A stretch of 34,549 bases of DNA. It comes from Chitinophaga pinensis (GTDB lineage: Bacteria > Bacteroidota > Bacteroidia > UKL13-3). The stretch is taken from assembly GCA_945861965.1 (NCBI GenBank), contig CAMAWM010000023.1, forward strand, positions 1-34,549, given 5' to 3'. Shown in pieces: positions 22,553-31,720 of the stretch (its first letter is position 1; each line of letters starts with the position of its first letter). The notes under the pieces were generated by a model, which did not search any database, was not told the DNA's origin, and worked only from the letters and a program-made list of their open reading frames with translations. Position numbers and translations under genes: made by a program.

Positions 22553-23371
22553 TTATTTTATTTTTGAACTCAATGGATTTTTTATTCCACTGAAGTCAAT
22601 AATATCTGCTTTTATTGAACCCATAAAAATATCGCTTTCTACTCGTATTGGTATGTGGTTTTCATCGTCAGTAACCCAAAGCGTAAGGGCATCGTTATCT
22701 TTAAAAATGCGACCTTCAATTAATTGTGGTTTTACTTTTAGACAACGAAATATTCCTTTGCTTGTACTAATATTTTCTTTGCCAACGTATCTAAATCTAA
22801 GTTCGTAAGTTTTTCCGTCTAAATAAAAAGGCACTGGAAATAAATCGCCAATTTTAGCATTTCCCATGTCTGTAATTCTTGCATAATAAATTGCCGAAAC
22901 AACATCTTGCGAATTTGTTTCAATTTCAGTTTTGCCTCTTCGGCTTGCTGCCAAATGCCTTTCGTGATCAAATAAAATAAAGTCTGCATCGGTATATTTT
23001 CCTTCTCTTACTTTTTTAGTTGCTTTTAATGGAACAACAGATTCCTCATCAATAAAACTTTCAAATTCATCCTTTACTTTAAACATTAAATCAACCAAAC
23101 CGGCTGAATTTCCTGTAACTTTAACATGATATGTATTTCTACCGTTTACCATTTCGGGCTTGTCGGCAATTACAAATTTTGCTTTGCCGCCATCTAAAAT
23201 TCCGTAGTGAATTCGGTATGAAAGTTTTTCGCCATAGGTAAATGCTTTGTTCGTTTTTTTTATTTTTGAAAGTGTGTCGTTTAGCCCACTATTTCCTGCA
23301 GGAAAAATATTTTGATTTTGGGCGCAAAAAGCAATGGATAGTAAAATGCCAATTAATTTAAGTCGTTTCAT
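22553..23371 (-). CDS. DUF3108 domain-containing exported protein
   Basis: A 272-residue protein with a signal peptide (MKRLKLIGILLSIAFCAQ) and the DUF3108 pattern: FTYGEKLSYRIHYGILDGGKAKFVI near the N-terminus, KVTGNSAGLVDLMFKVKDEFESFID, the VSAIYYAR helix, GDLFPVPFYLDGKTYELRF, and LWVTDDENHIPIRVESDIFMGSIKADI at the end. The family is probably a lipocalin- or LolA-like envelope barrel; its function is not established. It lies 56 bases after the aldehyde dehydrogenase stop and may belong to the M1-ALDH-DUF3108 transcript. Confidence 0.87.
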   Translation of the reverse strand: MKRLKLIGILLSIAFCAQNQNIFPAGNSGLNDTLSKIKKTNKAFTYGEKLSYRIHYGILDGGKAKFVIADKPEMVNGRNTYHVKVTGNSAGLVDLMFKVKDEFESFIDEESVVPLKATKKVREGKYTDADFILFDHERHLAASRRGKTEIETNSQDVVSAIYYARITDMGNAKIGDLFPVPFYLDGKTYELRFRYVGKENISTSKGIFRCLKVKPQLIEGRIFKDNDALTLWVTDDENHIPIRVESDIFMGSIKADIIDFSGIKNPLSSKIK

Positions 23372-23427
23372 AATTTCTAAAAAATGTATTTGTGTGATTT
23401 CAAAAGCTGTTCCAAAAACAGAAAATC

Positions 23428-24975
23428 TTAAACATCAAACTTAATTCCTTGTGCCAAAGGCAATTCATTTCCATAGTTGATGGTATTGGTTTGCCTTCTC
23501 ATATAGTTTTTCCAGGCATCGCTTCCGCTTTCTCTACCTCCGCCAGTTTCTTTTTCGCCTCCAAAAGCGCCACCAATTTCAGCTCCACTAGTTCCAATAT
23601 TTACATTTGCAATGCCGCAATCGCTTCCCCAAGCCGACAAAAATGTTTCGGCTTCTTGCAAATTATCTGTAAAAATTGCTGAACTTAAACCTTGCCTTAC
23701 TCCATTTTGCAATGCAATGGCTTCGTCCAAATTTTTGTATTCTATCAAATACAATATTGGTGCAAATGTTTCGTGTTGAACTATATTATAACTATTTTCG
23801 GCTTCGCAGATTGTTGGCTTTACGTAGCAGTCACTTTCAAATCCTTCGCCTTGCATTACCTCATTTCCAAAAATCACTTTGCCGCCTTCTGATTGCAATT
23901 GTTTGATGGCATTTAGATAAGAATTAACGGCAGCTTTATCAATTAATGGTCCAACCAAATTTCCAGTTAGCGGATTTCCGATTGTAAGTTGAGAATAGAT
24001 TTTTAGTAATTTATTTTTCACCGTTTCGTAAATACTTTCATGAATGATAACTCTTCGTGTTGAAGTGCATCTTTGTCCTGCAGTGCCAGCAGCACCAAAG
24101 GCAACAGCACGCATTGCTAAATCTAAGTTAGCATTTTGCGAGATGATAATTGCATTATTTCCGCCAAGCTCAAGCAAGGATTTTCCGAACCGCGAAGCAA
24201 CAGTTTCGGCAACAATTTTTCCCATTCGAGTTGATCCTGTTGCTGAAACTAAAGCAACAGATTCGTCTTTGCATAACAATTCGCCCATTTTATAATCGCC
24301 ATTTATTAAACTAAAAATCCCTTCGGGCAAATTGTTTTCGCTAAGTACTTTTGATAAAATGTTTTGACAAGCTATTGCCGAAAGCGGAGTTTTTTCGGAT
24401 GGCTTCCAAATACAAACATTGCCACAAACAGCAGCCAACATAGAGTTCCAACTCCAAACTGCAACTGGGAAATTAAAAGCCGAAATAATTCCAACAATTC
24501 CCAACGGATGCCATTGTTCGTACATGCGATGATTTGCTCTTTCGCTATGCATTGTTAATCCATGAAGTTGACGACTCAGTCCAACAGCAAAATCGCAGAT
24601 GTCAATCATTTCTTGTACTTCGCCTAATCCTTCTTGTAGGCTTTTGCCCATTTCGTAGCTTACCAATTTGCCAAGTGAATTCTTGTGTTGACGCAAAACG
24701 TTTCCGTATTGCCTTACAATTTCGCCTCTCTTGGGAGCAGAAATTTTTCTCCAAACCAAAAACGCTTCTTGGGCTTGTTTGATAATTTTTGAATATTCTT
24801 CTTCAGTTGTAAATTTTACTTTGGCAATTAATTTTCCATCGACAGGCGAAAAAATTTCTTTTGATTCGGCATTGTTTGAAGAGAAAAATTTTTGACCGGT
24901 AGAGGTTCCATCGTTCAATTCTTTTATTCCTAATTCATTTAAAAAATCGAATGAAAAGGTGTTTGTTTCAGCCAT
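23428..24975 (-). CDS. Aldehyde dehydrogenase, ALDH7 (antiquitin-like) type
   Basis: A 515-residue NAD(P)-dependent aldehyde dehydrogenase. Catalytic residues are visible: N168 in SAFNFPVAVW, E269 in LELGGNN and C303 in AGQRCTSTRR. The C-terminus ETGGGRESGSDAWKNYMRR, followed by TNTINYGNELPLAQGIKFDV, closely follows the ALDH7A1 pattern, which points to oxidation of 2-aminoadipate semialdehyde (piperideine-6-carboxylate) in lysine breakdown. The substrate is inferred from the subfamily only. It starts 2 bases after the stop of the M1-type peptidase gene, so translation may be coupled. Confidence 0.92.
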   Translation of the reverse strand: MAETNTFSFDFLNELGIKELNDGTSTGQKFFSSNNAESKEIFSPVDGKLIAKVKFTTEEEYSKIIKQAQEAFLVWRKISAPKRGEIVRQYGNVLRQHKNSLGKLVSYEMGKSLQEGLGEVQEMIDICDFAVGLSRQLHGLTMHSERANHRMYEQWHPLGIVGIISAFNFPVAVWSWNSMLAAVCGNVCIWKPSEKTPLSAIACQNILSKVLSENNLPEGIFSLINGDYKMGELLCKDESVALVSATGSTRMGKIVAETVASRFGKSLLELGGNNAIIISQNANLDLAMRAVAFGAAGTAGQRCTSTRRVIIHESIYETVKNKLLKIYSQLTIGNPLTGNLVGPLIDKAAVNSYLNAIKQLQSEGGKVIFGNEVMQGEGFESDCYVKPTICEAENSYNIVQHETFAPILYLIEYKNLDEAIALQNGVRQGLSSAIFTDNLQEAETFLSAWGSDCGIANVNIGTSGAEIGGAFGGEKETGGGRESGSDAWKNYMRRQTNTINYGNELPLAQGIKFDV

Positions 24976-24977
24976 AA

Positions 24978-27900
24978 TTAAAACTTTAAATTACGCACAA
25001 ATTTAACAGGATTAATTGCATTCAGATTTAAAATAAAACTAACTCTTTCAAATGGACGTTCAAATCCATTTGAGCTCCAATAGGTATTTATATCTGATGA
25101 AGCAAAAAGCGGAAAATAGAATTCGCAGACATTTTTTGACACTCGAAAATAAATACCTCCAGCATAGCTAAATTTATTTTCGGCTGAATAGCGCACGTTT
25201 GTTGTAATTCCATTTTGCACTGTTCGAGTATATCCTTCGGGCGATTCCCAAAAAACAAAATCAGCATAAAATCCAAACGGCATTTTTTTAGGAAATGGAA
25301 CAGTAAAATTAAGTGCTGTTAGCCATGATTTAGACTGTCCAATCGCTACAAAATTTCTAAAGCCAGCATCGCGATTTATTATTTGTCGTGCAAAAAATGT
25401 CTCGCGTTGGTTGTTTTCTACTCTGCCAAACATGGCTTGATCATACATGTAATCGTAAGTTCCACTTACAGCACCCGCTTGAAAATAAATTCGTTGTTCG
25501 TTTGTTGAGTTTCCGGGATCTGATAAAAACATTCCTGCAAAAAAACGTATGTCCAAAGTTTCTTTATTGGCATCAAGCATAAAAGATTGATTGGCTTCGA
25601 GGCCTACTCTGCCCGAAGTTTTATTAATGTTACAGATTTGTGCATTCAGTTTTACGCTTGATGGATACAATACATTTTTATAGGAAAACAAATGCGTGAT
25701 ATCAACGAATGAAAAATTATTTTCATCAAAATTTTCGAAATAATTTTTAGCCAACTCCGTCTCATTTATCATTACATAACGCAGCTTTAGTGTGTTTGAG
25801 AAAAAACTTTTTGCGGATTTTGGAGCAAAGTCTAATTCAATAAATGGATCTATTTTTTCGTAAGATATATTTCCATTCCATTCAATAGTGTAAGGCAAAT
25901 TATTCATATCTAAAAATTCCCTTTGATAAATTCCTTGGCTTGCAAATCGCGCAATATTTATCCCGATTTGTACTCTACGATAAGTTGTTTTTGGATAAAT
26001 ATTTTTTGCAAAACTTGCGTAGCCATTCCAATCGTTTGTAACAGATGAGTAGAGCGGCACAAAAGTAAAATCCGTTTTTTGTGCCGGGAAAATATTGTTA
26101 GAAATTATCGCTCCATACATATTTCCATTGTAAAAATTCCATCCGTAAGCGGGCATAATAAACACTTGTTTTTTAGTTGAACTTTCTAATTTAGGAAAAA
26201 AACTGATGCTAGTAGGCGAACATGTTTTAAAGATTCCTTTGGTTTTTATTTGGTTGTTTTGTCTATACAATTCCAACGTTTTTTCTGCTTCATCCAATAT
26301 TATTTTATTGTTTGATTGAAAATAAATCACAGTATCTTTTTTAACTCCATCAAACCATTTTGTTTTACCACTCGTATCAGAAATACTGAACGGAACACTT
26401 GTTCCGGTTATATTTTTAATTTGAAGATTTCCGTTTTTATAAGCCGAAAGTTTGTAATCAACTTTCTTATTTGTCGAAAGCAATTCGTCAAAAAACCAAG
26501 TCAAATTTTTTCCGGTAAATTCTTCAGCATGATTTCTAAAATCATTTGGAAGTGGGTGTTTAAATTTCCATTTTTCATAATACGATTGCATCATGGCATC
26601 GAACTGCGCATCGCCCAAATAATTTTGTAAAAAATTAAAACTAAGCGGATTTTTCGAGTATACAATTGCACCATAATTGAAACTTGTGTACGCAGTAGAA
26701 TGTAAATTTCCGGCTTGATCAAAATTTGATCTTGCAGACATGTTATACAAAAGTTTTGTCATTCCAAATCCTTTAAATTCGAAATTGAAAGCCGAGAATA
26801 AAATAGTATTTGCACTGTCGTTAATTAGATCCTTTTTACCGTCTGTGTATCTATTTTCGTAATACGTATTTATGCTTTCGTCCATCCATGGATGTTCTCT
26901 TTCATTATTAGCCAAAATTCCGTAAAACCAATTGTGGCCCACTTCGTGAACTAGTGTAGTTTGGTCAACACTTCCACAATTTGTAATGGTTGGATATTCC
27001 ATTCCGCCACCAGCTTTGAGCGGAGTAATTACAACCTGCGCTAATGAGTAAGGATATTCACCAACTTTTTCGGAATAAAATTGTATGGCTTCGTTAACGT
27101 ATTTAATTCCTTTATTTAATCCGCTTTTTGCATAAATCCATGTATCCACTTTTTTGCCACTTTTCAAAATCACTTCTGACTTTTTTATTTCAAAACCCTT
27201 GTCGCAAAACCAAGCAAAATCGTGAACAGAGTCTTGAACAAAACGAAGTGTTTTTGTATTGAATTGCGAAGGATTGGCGATAGAATTGTTTTCGATTTTA
27301 TCGAGCAACCAAGTTTTTTCTTCTTCGTTTTGTAACACACCAGTTGCGGCTAAAACATATTCTTTTGGAACAGAAATTCTCACATCAAACTTTCCAAATT
27401 CGCTGTAAAATTCGCCTTGATCTAAATAGGGAAAAGTATTCCATCCGTTGGCGTCATAAACTGCGGGTTTTGGATACCACTGTGTAATGCAATAGGTCCC
27501 ATTCTCAACACCCATTCGGCTAAAAACGGAAGGAATTTTTACAAAAAACGGAGTTGTAATTTCAATTGAATTTCCGGGCAACAGCGGTTCATTCAATTCA
27601 ATTTTACAGATGTCAATATCGTTTTGCAACGCCCATTTTACGCTTTTTCCATTTACTTTAAAATCGAGCGAATCAATAAATCCACGGCTTTCGGGTTTGC
27701 TAAAATAAAAATCAATTGTATTGTTTTCTAGTTGTTGTTTTGCAAAAGCAGTTTGTGTATTTCGATATGCATTGGGCCAAAGATGAAAATAAATTTCGTT
27801 TAGTTGATTTGGAGAATTGTTGGTGTAAATAATGCTTTCAAAAGCCGAAATAGAATTTTGCATATCGTTCAGACTTGCATCAATTTTATAGCTAACGTGT

Positions 27901-27998
27901 TGTTGCCAGTTTGTCTGAGAATTTTTTCTTGAAATATTTTGAGCGACAATTGTGTTACAAGTTGCCAAAAAGAGTGTAAAGTAATAGAGAGTTTTCAT
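24978..27998 (-). CDS. M1-family metallopeptidase with long beta-rich C-terminus
   Basis: A 1006-residue protein with a signal peptide (MKTLYYFTLFLATCNTIVAQ). The gluzincin core is complete: exopeptidase motif GGGMEYP (330-336), zinc site HEVGH (351-355), third ligand E374 in WMDE, and a likely catalytic Tyr447 in VYSKNP. M1 enzymes remove N-terminal residues from peptides. Beyond about residue 600 there is a ~400-residue part with alternating hydrophobic and polar strands, ending in aromatic residues and RNLKF; it looks like an outer-membrane beta-barrel or a large beta domain rather than the usual helical M1 tail. It heads a leftward set with ALDH7 and DUF3108. Confidence 0.88.
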   Translation of the reverse strand: MKTLYYFTLFLATCNTIVAQNISRKNSQTNWQQHVSYKIDASLNDMQNSISAFESIIYTNNSPNQLNEIYFHLWPNAYRNTQTAFAKQQLENNTIDFYFSKPESRGFIDSLDFKVNGKSVKWALQNDIDICKIELNEPLLPGNSIEITTPFFVKIPSVFSRMGVENGTYCITQWYPKPAVYDANGWNTFPYLDQGEFYSEFGKFDVRISVPKEYVLAATGVLQNEEEKTWLLDKIENNSIANPSQFNTKTLRFVQDSVHDFAWFCDKGFEIKKSEVILKSGKKVDTWIYAKSGLNKGIKYVNEAIQFYSEKVGEYPYSLAQVVITPLKAGGGMEYPTITNCGSVDQTTLVHEVGHNWFYGILANNEREHPWMDESINTYYENRYTDGKKDLINDSANTILFSAFNFEFKGFGMTKLLYNMSARSNFDQAGNLHSTAYTSFNYGAIVYSKNPLSFNFLQNYLGDAQFDAMMQSYYEKWKFKHPLPNDFRNHAEEFTGKNLTWFFDELLSTNKKVDYKLSAYKNGNLQIKNITGTSVPFSISDTSGKTKWFDGVKKDTVIYFQSNNKIILDEAEKTLELYRQNNQIKTKGIFKTCSPTSISFFPKLESSTKKQVFIMPAYGWNFYNGNMYGAIISNNIFPAQKTDFTFVPLYSSVTNDWNGYASFAKNIYPKTTYRRVQIGINIARFASQGIYQREFLDMNNLPYTIEWNGNISYEKIDPFIELDFAPKSAKSFFSNTLKLRYVMINETELAKNYFENFDENNFSFVDITHLFSYKNVLYPSSVKLNAQICNINKTSGRVGLEANQSFMLDANKETLDIRFFAGMFLSDPGNSTNEQRIYFQAGAVSGTYDYMYDQAMFGRVENNQRETFFARQIINRDAGFRNFVAIGQSKSWLTALNFTVPFPKKMPFGFYADFVFWESPEGYTRTVQNGITTNVRYSAENKFSYAGGIYFRVSKNVCEFYFPLFASSDINTYWSSNGFERPFERVSFILNLNAINPVKFVRNLKF

Positions 27999-28085
27999 AA
28001 AGAGGTATTTTATTTTTTTAACAAGTGTTCAAAGATTTAAAAAAAAAACGAAAAACGAAATTAATGATTACACAAATGCTTCGAT

Positions 28086-28093
28086 TATCTTTG
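28086..28093 (+). promoter_or_regulatory. Putative -7 element for TPR protein gene
   Basis: TATCTTTG is a perfect TAnnTTTG match and ends 27 bases before the ATG at 28121. It lies inside the longer reading frame from 28025, so it argues for the shorter start. Confidence 0.45.
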
Positions 28094-28120
28094 CACAACG
28101 AATTTATATTTTTTACGCAT

Positions 28121-29524
28121 ATGATGGAAGGCGATGATTTTTTAGACGAGGAAGTTAGCAACGATGTGCAGCGATATGAAAAAATGTTGCGAAACCGCAG
28201 CACCGACTATTTTGACACCGAATCGTTGGGATCGATTATTGATTATTTTATAGCAAAAGAAAAACTTAAAAAAGCGCTAAACGCAATTGAATACGGACGA
28301 GATTTATACCCAACTCATAACGATTTTATTTTAAAGCGTGCTGAAGTTTTTGTGCTGCTCGAAAAATTTCCGGAAGCCCTAGAACAGATTGAATGCATTG
28401 AAATGCTCGAACCATTCAATCCTGAATTGTTGTTGCTAAAAGGAGAAACTTATTTGAACATGAATGAGTTTGATCAAGCGCATCAATATTTTGAAAAAGC
28501 ATTAAAATATACGGATGAAAGATTGGATGTATTATTTGAAATTGCGTATGTATATCAAGACTGCGATTTGTTTGGAAAAGCAATAGATTATTTCCAAATG
28601 ATAATAAACGAAGAGCCGGAAATAGAACATGCTTATTACGAAATTGCTCATTGTTTTGACATGGTTGGCGAATCTTTGAAAGCCATTGATTGTTATGAAA
28701 AACTAATAGATAAAGATCCGTACAACGCCACGGCATGGTATAATTTAGGAATAGTTAACAACAAATCGGGAAAGTTTGACGAGGCATTAAATGCTTACGA
28801 TTACGCATTGTTGATTGACGATACTTTTATTGCTGCCAGATTTAACAAAGCCAACGCTTTGGTTGAATTAGAAAGATACGAAGAAGCCATTGTTGAGTAC
28901 TTAAAAACTAGTGAGGAAGATGGCGCAGACTCAATAACTTATTGCAATTTGGGCGGATGTTACGAAAGAATGAACCAAGACAAACTTGCTCGAGAATATT
29001 ATAACAAAGCAACAGAATTAAATCCAAACATTGCTGAAGCTTGGTTTGGAATTGGGCTAACGTATGACAAAGAAAATTTACCAAAAGACGCATTGCAATT
29101 TTTTAAACGAGCCGTTTTGCTTGAGCCCGATAATACCGAATATTTATTGGTGCTAGGCGAAACAGAATACAAATTGGGAAGAATTGAAGATGCCGAAGAA
29201 GTGTATACCAAACTTTTAGAATTAGACCCAACAATGATGGAAGCTTGGCTTGATTGGAGTTATGTAAAATTTACGAAAGGCGAAATTGAAGAAGCGCTTG
29301 ATATGCTTCGCGAGGCAGTAAAAATGGATTACGAATGCCACAATTATCATTATCGCATGGTTTGTTATTTATTTGAATTAGGTAAAATACAAGAAGCAAA
29401 AAAACATTTAGAAATTGCATTGGTACTTTGTTACGATGACATGTTTCTGATGTTTGAAATATCGCCAAAACTTAGAAAAAATACAGAGGTTATGGAATTG
29501 ATAATTCAATATAAACCCGAATAA
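28121..29524 (+). CDS. Tetratricopeptide-repeat protein
   Basis: About 467 residues from the ATG at 28121 (MMEGDDFLDEEVSND); a longer frame from a GTG at 28025 is open but begins before the -7 element and has a poor basic leader. Almost the whole protein is TPR helices, about ten to eleven repeats of ~34 residues (for example AWYNLGIVNNKSGKFDEALNAYDYAL and AWFGIGLTYDKENLPKDALQFFKRAV). There is no signal peptide or membrane span, so it is probably a cytoplasmic scaffold. The partner is unknown. The stop is 4 bases from the end of the convergent rpoN gene. Confidence 0.88.
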   Translation: MMEGDDFLDEEVSNDVQRYEKMLRNRSTDYFDTESLGSIIDYFIAKEKLKKALNAIEYGRDLYPTHNDFILKRAEVFVLLEKFPEALEQIECIEMLEPFNPELLLLKGETYLNMNEFDQAHQYFEKALKYTDERLDVLFEIAYVYQDCDLFGKAIDYFQMIINEEPEIEHAYYEIAHCFDMVGESLKAIDCYEKLIDKDPYNATAWYNLGIVNNKSGKFDEALNAYDYALLIDDTFIAARFNKANALVELERYEEAIVEYLKTSEEDGADSITYCNLGGCYERMNQDKLAREYYNKATELNPNIAEAWFGIGLTYDKENLPKDALQFFKRAVLLEPDNTEYLLVLGETEYKLGRIEDAEEVYTKLLELDPTMMEAWLDWSYVKFTKGEIEEALDMLREAVKMDYECHNYHYRMVCYLFELGKIQEAKKHLEIALVLCYDDMFLMFEISPKLRKNTEVMELIIQYKPE

Positions 29525-29528
29525 ATTT

Positions 29529-30998
29529 TTAGATTTCTTTTCTCAATCGTGCCACCGGAATATGCAGTTGTTCGCGGTATTTGGCTACAGTTCTTCGCGC
29601 AATATGGTATCCTTTTAGTTTCAAAATTTCCATCAATTTTTCATCTGGAAGTGGTTTAGTTTTTGATTCTGAATCAATGGCTTCTTTTAATATTTTTTTC
29701 ACTTCGCGGCTGCTAACTTCTTCGCCATCCTCAGTTGCAATTCCTTCGCTAAAAAAGAATTTCAACGAAATTATTCCCCATTCAGTTTGAATGTATTTGC
29801 TGTTTGCCACTCTGCTTATTGTTGAAATATCAAGCTCGGTTGCATCGGCAATGTTTTTTAAAATCATCGGCTTTAATTTTGCCTCATCGCCATCTTCAAA
29901 ATACGCCTTTTGGTAATGCAAAATTGCATTCATGCTATTTAACAAAGTATTGTGTCGCTGTTTTATGCTATCAATAAACCATTTGGCTCCGTCCAGTTTT
30001 TGTTTGATAAATTGCACCGTTTCTTTTTGTTCGCGCGTGGGTTTTTTCGCCTCATCATATCCTTTCATTGCTTCCATGTAAGATCGGCTTACGCGCAAGT
30101 CTGGCGTGTTTCGGCTGTTCAGATGAATTTCATTTTTTCCGTTGTTATTAATTAAAATAAAATCGGGCATAATGTATTGCGCTTTGTCGTTGCTAATTGC
30201 TTCGCCTGGTTTAGGATTTAATTTTGTGATGGTATGAATTATTACCTTTAAACGCTCATCGGTTAGGTTTAAATGTTTTTGAATTTTTGTGTAATGTTTT
30301 TTGATAAAATCGTCAAAATATTTTTCTAAAACTTCAATGGCAAGTTCAATAGCGCGGTTGTAATAATCTTTGCGTTTTAACTGAATAATTAAACATTGTT
30401 GCAAACTGGTAGCGCCAATTCCGGGCGGATCGAGTTTTTGAATTTTTGCAAGACAATGTTGCATTTCATCAATACTTGTATCAATATTTTGCGAAAATGC
30501 CAAATCGTTTTGAATGGCTTCAAGTGGCCTGCGAAGGTAACCATCGTCATCAATGGTTCCAATAATTTGATTGCCGATTAGTTGATCTCGATCATCGCTT
30601 GCGACAGAATTAAATTGTTCAATTAAATTTTCGTGAAAACTAGAAGATTCAACAATGGGAGTTTCTTTTCTTTCCTCAACACCTTCATCGCTCAAATGAA
30701 AACCATCGGGCTCGTACTCGTCATTTACATAATCTTTTACATCCAACGATTCATCAACTAAATAATCTTCAACGCTTACATTTTCTTCAATTCCATCATC
30801 GGTTTCCGTTTCGTTTTTAACTTCTTCTGTTGGCGCAGCGTCCGAGTCATTGGAATTTAATAAAGCAGGATTTTCAATCATTTCTAGATCGATGCGTTGC
30901 AAAAAATCGGTTGTATTCATTTGCAACATTTTTACAAACTGAATTTGCAGTGGCGATAATCGCTGTTGAAGCTTTTGTTGTAATCCTAGTTTTAACAT
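29529..30998 (-). CDS. rpoN: RNA polymerase sigma-54 factor
   Basis: A 489-residue sigma-54. Region I is Gln/Leu-rich (LGLQQKLQQRLSPLQIQFVKMLQM), region II is an acidic linker (residues ~50-120, rich in Glu and Asp), and region III contains the core-binding and DNA-binding parts (DPPGIGATSLQQCLIIQLKRK and LDISTISRVANSKYIQTEWG HTH). The RpoN box ARRTVAKYRE near the C-terminus is intact. It should need an AAA+ activator, none of which is in the window. A -7-like element TAATTTTG is on the minus strand at 31010-31017, 12 bases from the ATG. Confidence 0.95.
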   Translation of the reverse strand: MLKLGLQQKLQQRLSPLQIQFVKMLQMNTTDFLQRIDLEMIENPALLNSNDSDAAPTEEVKNETETDDGIEENVSVEDYLVDESLDVKDYVNDEYEPDGFHLSDEGVEERKETPIVESSSFHENLIEQFNSVASDDRDQLIGNQIIGTIDDDGYLRRPLEAIQNDLAFSQNIDTSIDEMQHCLAKIQKLDPPGIGATSLQQCLIIQLKRKDYYNRAIELAIEVLEKYFDDFIKKHYTKIQKHLNLTDERLKVIIHTITKLNPKPGEAISNDKAQYIMPDFILINNNGKNEIHLNSRNTPDLRVSRSYMEAMKGYDEAKKPTREQKETVQFIKQKLDGAKWFIDSIKQRHNTLLNSMNAILHYQKAYFEDGDEAKLKPMILKNIADATELDISTISRVANSKYIQTEWGIISLKFFFSEGIATEDGEEVSSREVKKILKEAIDSESKTKPLPDEKLMEILKLKGYHIARRTVAKYREQLHIPVARLRKEI

Positions 30999-31009
30999 AT
31001 GCTTGGTCG

Positions 31010-31017
31010 CAAAATTA
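31010..31017 (-). promoter_or_regulatory. Putative -7 element for rpoN
   Basis: On the minus strand this reads TAATTTTG (TAnnTTTG), ending 11 bases before the rpoN ATG, so the leader would be very short. The -33 side is AT-rich without a clear TTTG. Confidence 0.4.
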
Positions 31018-31157
31018 AATAAAAAAATCTCACTCTGATACTAAGAAATTCTAAAAATCAGTTAATTCTTATTTTTTAGAAAATCCGCATAGAAAATCAT
31101 CAATAATTGAAAAAAATTACGTTTATTTGCAAAATAATTTTTTGAAAACGTATTTTT

Positions 31158-31547
31158 ATGTCTTTTGTATTAAGAATATTTTTTTGCCTCATTCTTTTGG
31201 CATATATGGTTGCGGGTCAATTCCTGTCTTCATTTTTTCTTTTTAAATCAGATTCTTTAAGCAGCTGTAAAATATGCACTGAAACTCCTATTGGCGATAT
31301 CCCTCATAGTGATGAAAGTAGCGAGGACATGCGATGCGAGTCACAAGAAACAGAGGAGGAGTCTAAAAAAATATCTCTGTCAACAGAATCATCATGTTTT
31401 TATTTCTCCCTTTGCAGTGAAACACATTACAACTTCCAGCAAATAGTCTTCTTTTCTCCTTACCGTAATATTTTTTCTCCTCCACCCGAGGATTTCTTGT
31501 CCTGGTTTTTTTCCCGAACGGTGTCAGGCTGGTCACATTATTTCTAA
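31158..31547 (+). CDS. Small secreted/membrane protein upstream of SulP (hypothetical)
   Basis: A 129-residue ATG-started protein. The N-terminus is a signal peptide or membrane anchor (FVLRIFFCLILLAYMVAG), the middle is a Cys/Ser/Glu-rich stretch (residues ~35-80, acidic) with cysteines around CKIC, and the end has an aromatic-proline stretch, FFSPYRNIFSPPPEDFLSWFF. A late SPPPE-type motif is a feature I associate with small Bacteroidota proteins beside transporter genes, but I cannot name a family. It lies 173 bases upstream of the SulP gene on the same strand. Its codon choice (more TTC, CTC, TCC) differs somewhat from neighbours. Real-gene status is likely but unproven. Confidence 0.55.
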   Translation: MSFVLRIFFCLILLAYMVAGQFLSSFFLFKSDSLSSCKICTETPIGDIPHSDESSEDMRCESQETEEESKKISLSTESSCFYFSLCSETHYNFQQIVFFSPYRNIFSPPPEDFLSWFFSRTVSGWSHYF

Positions 31548-31720
31548 GTAGTCTTTTTTCAGCAGTATCAACCGACAGTTTTTTGCTGTCGCATTCTGCC
31601 AGCTTAACCACATTCGGAAACGGGCAAACTAGGTACCCCCTTGCTTGATCTACATTCACCAATTTAAATTTTACTTAATTAAAAGAAGACCTATATTATT
31701 AACTTTTTAATCAACTTTTT

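Noticed and set aside
31573-31591. Terminator for the small SPPPE gene
   Set aside because: The 6-bp CGACAG/CTGTCG hairpin has no downstream T-run; its T-run is in the loop.
31363-31662. 99-codon minus-strand frame
   Set aside because: It is antisense to the small protein gene, shows no signal peptide or domain, and its composition follows the plus-strand gene.
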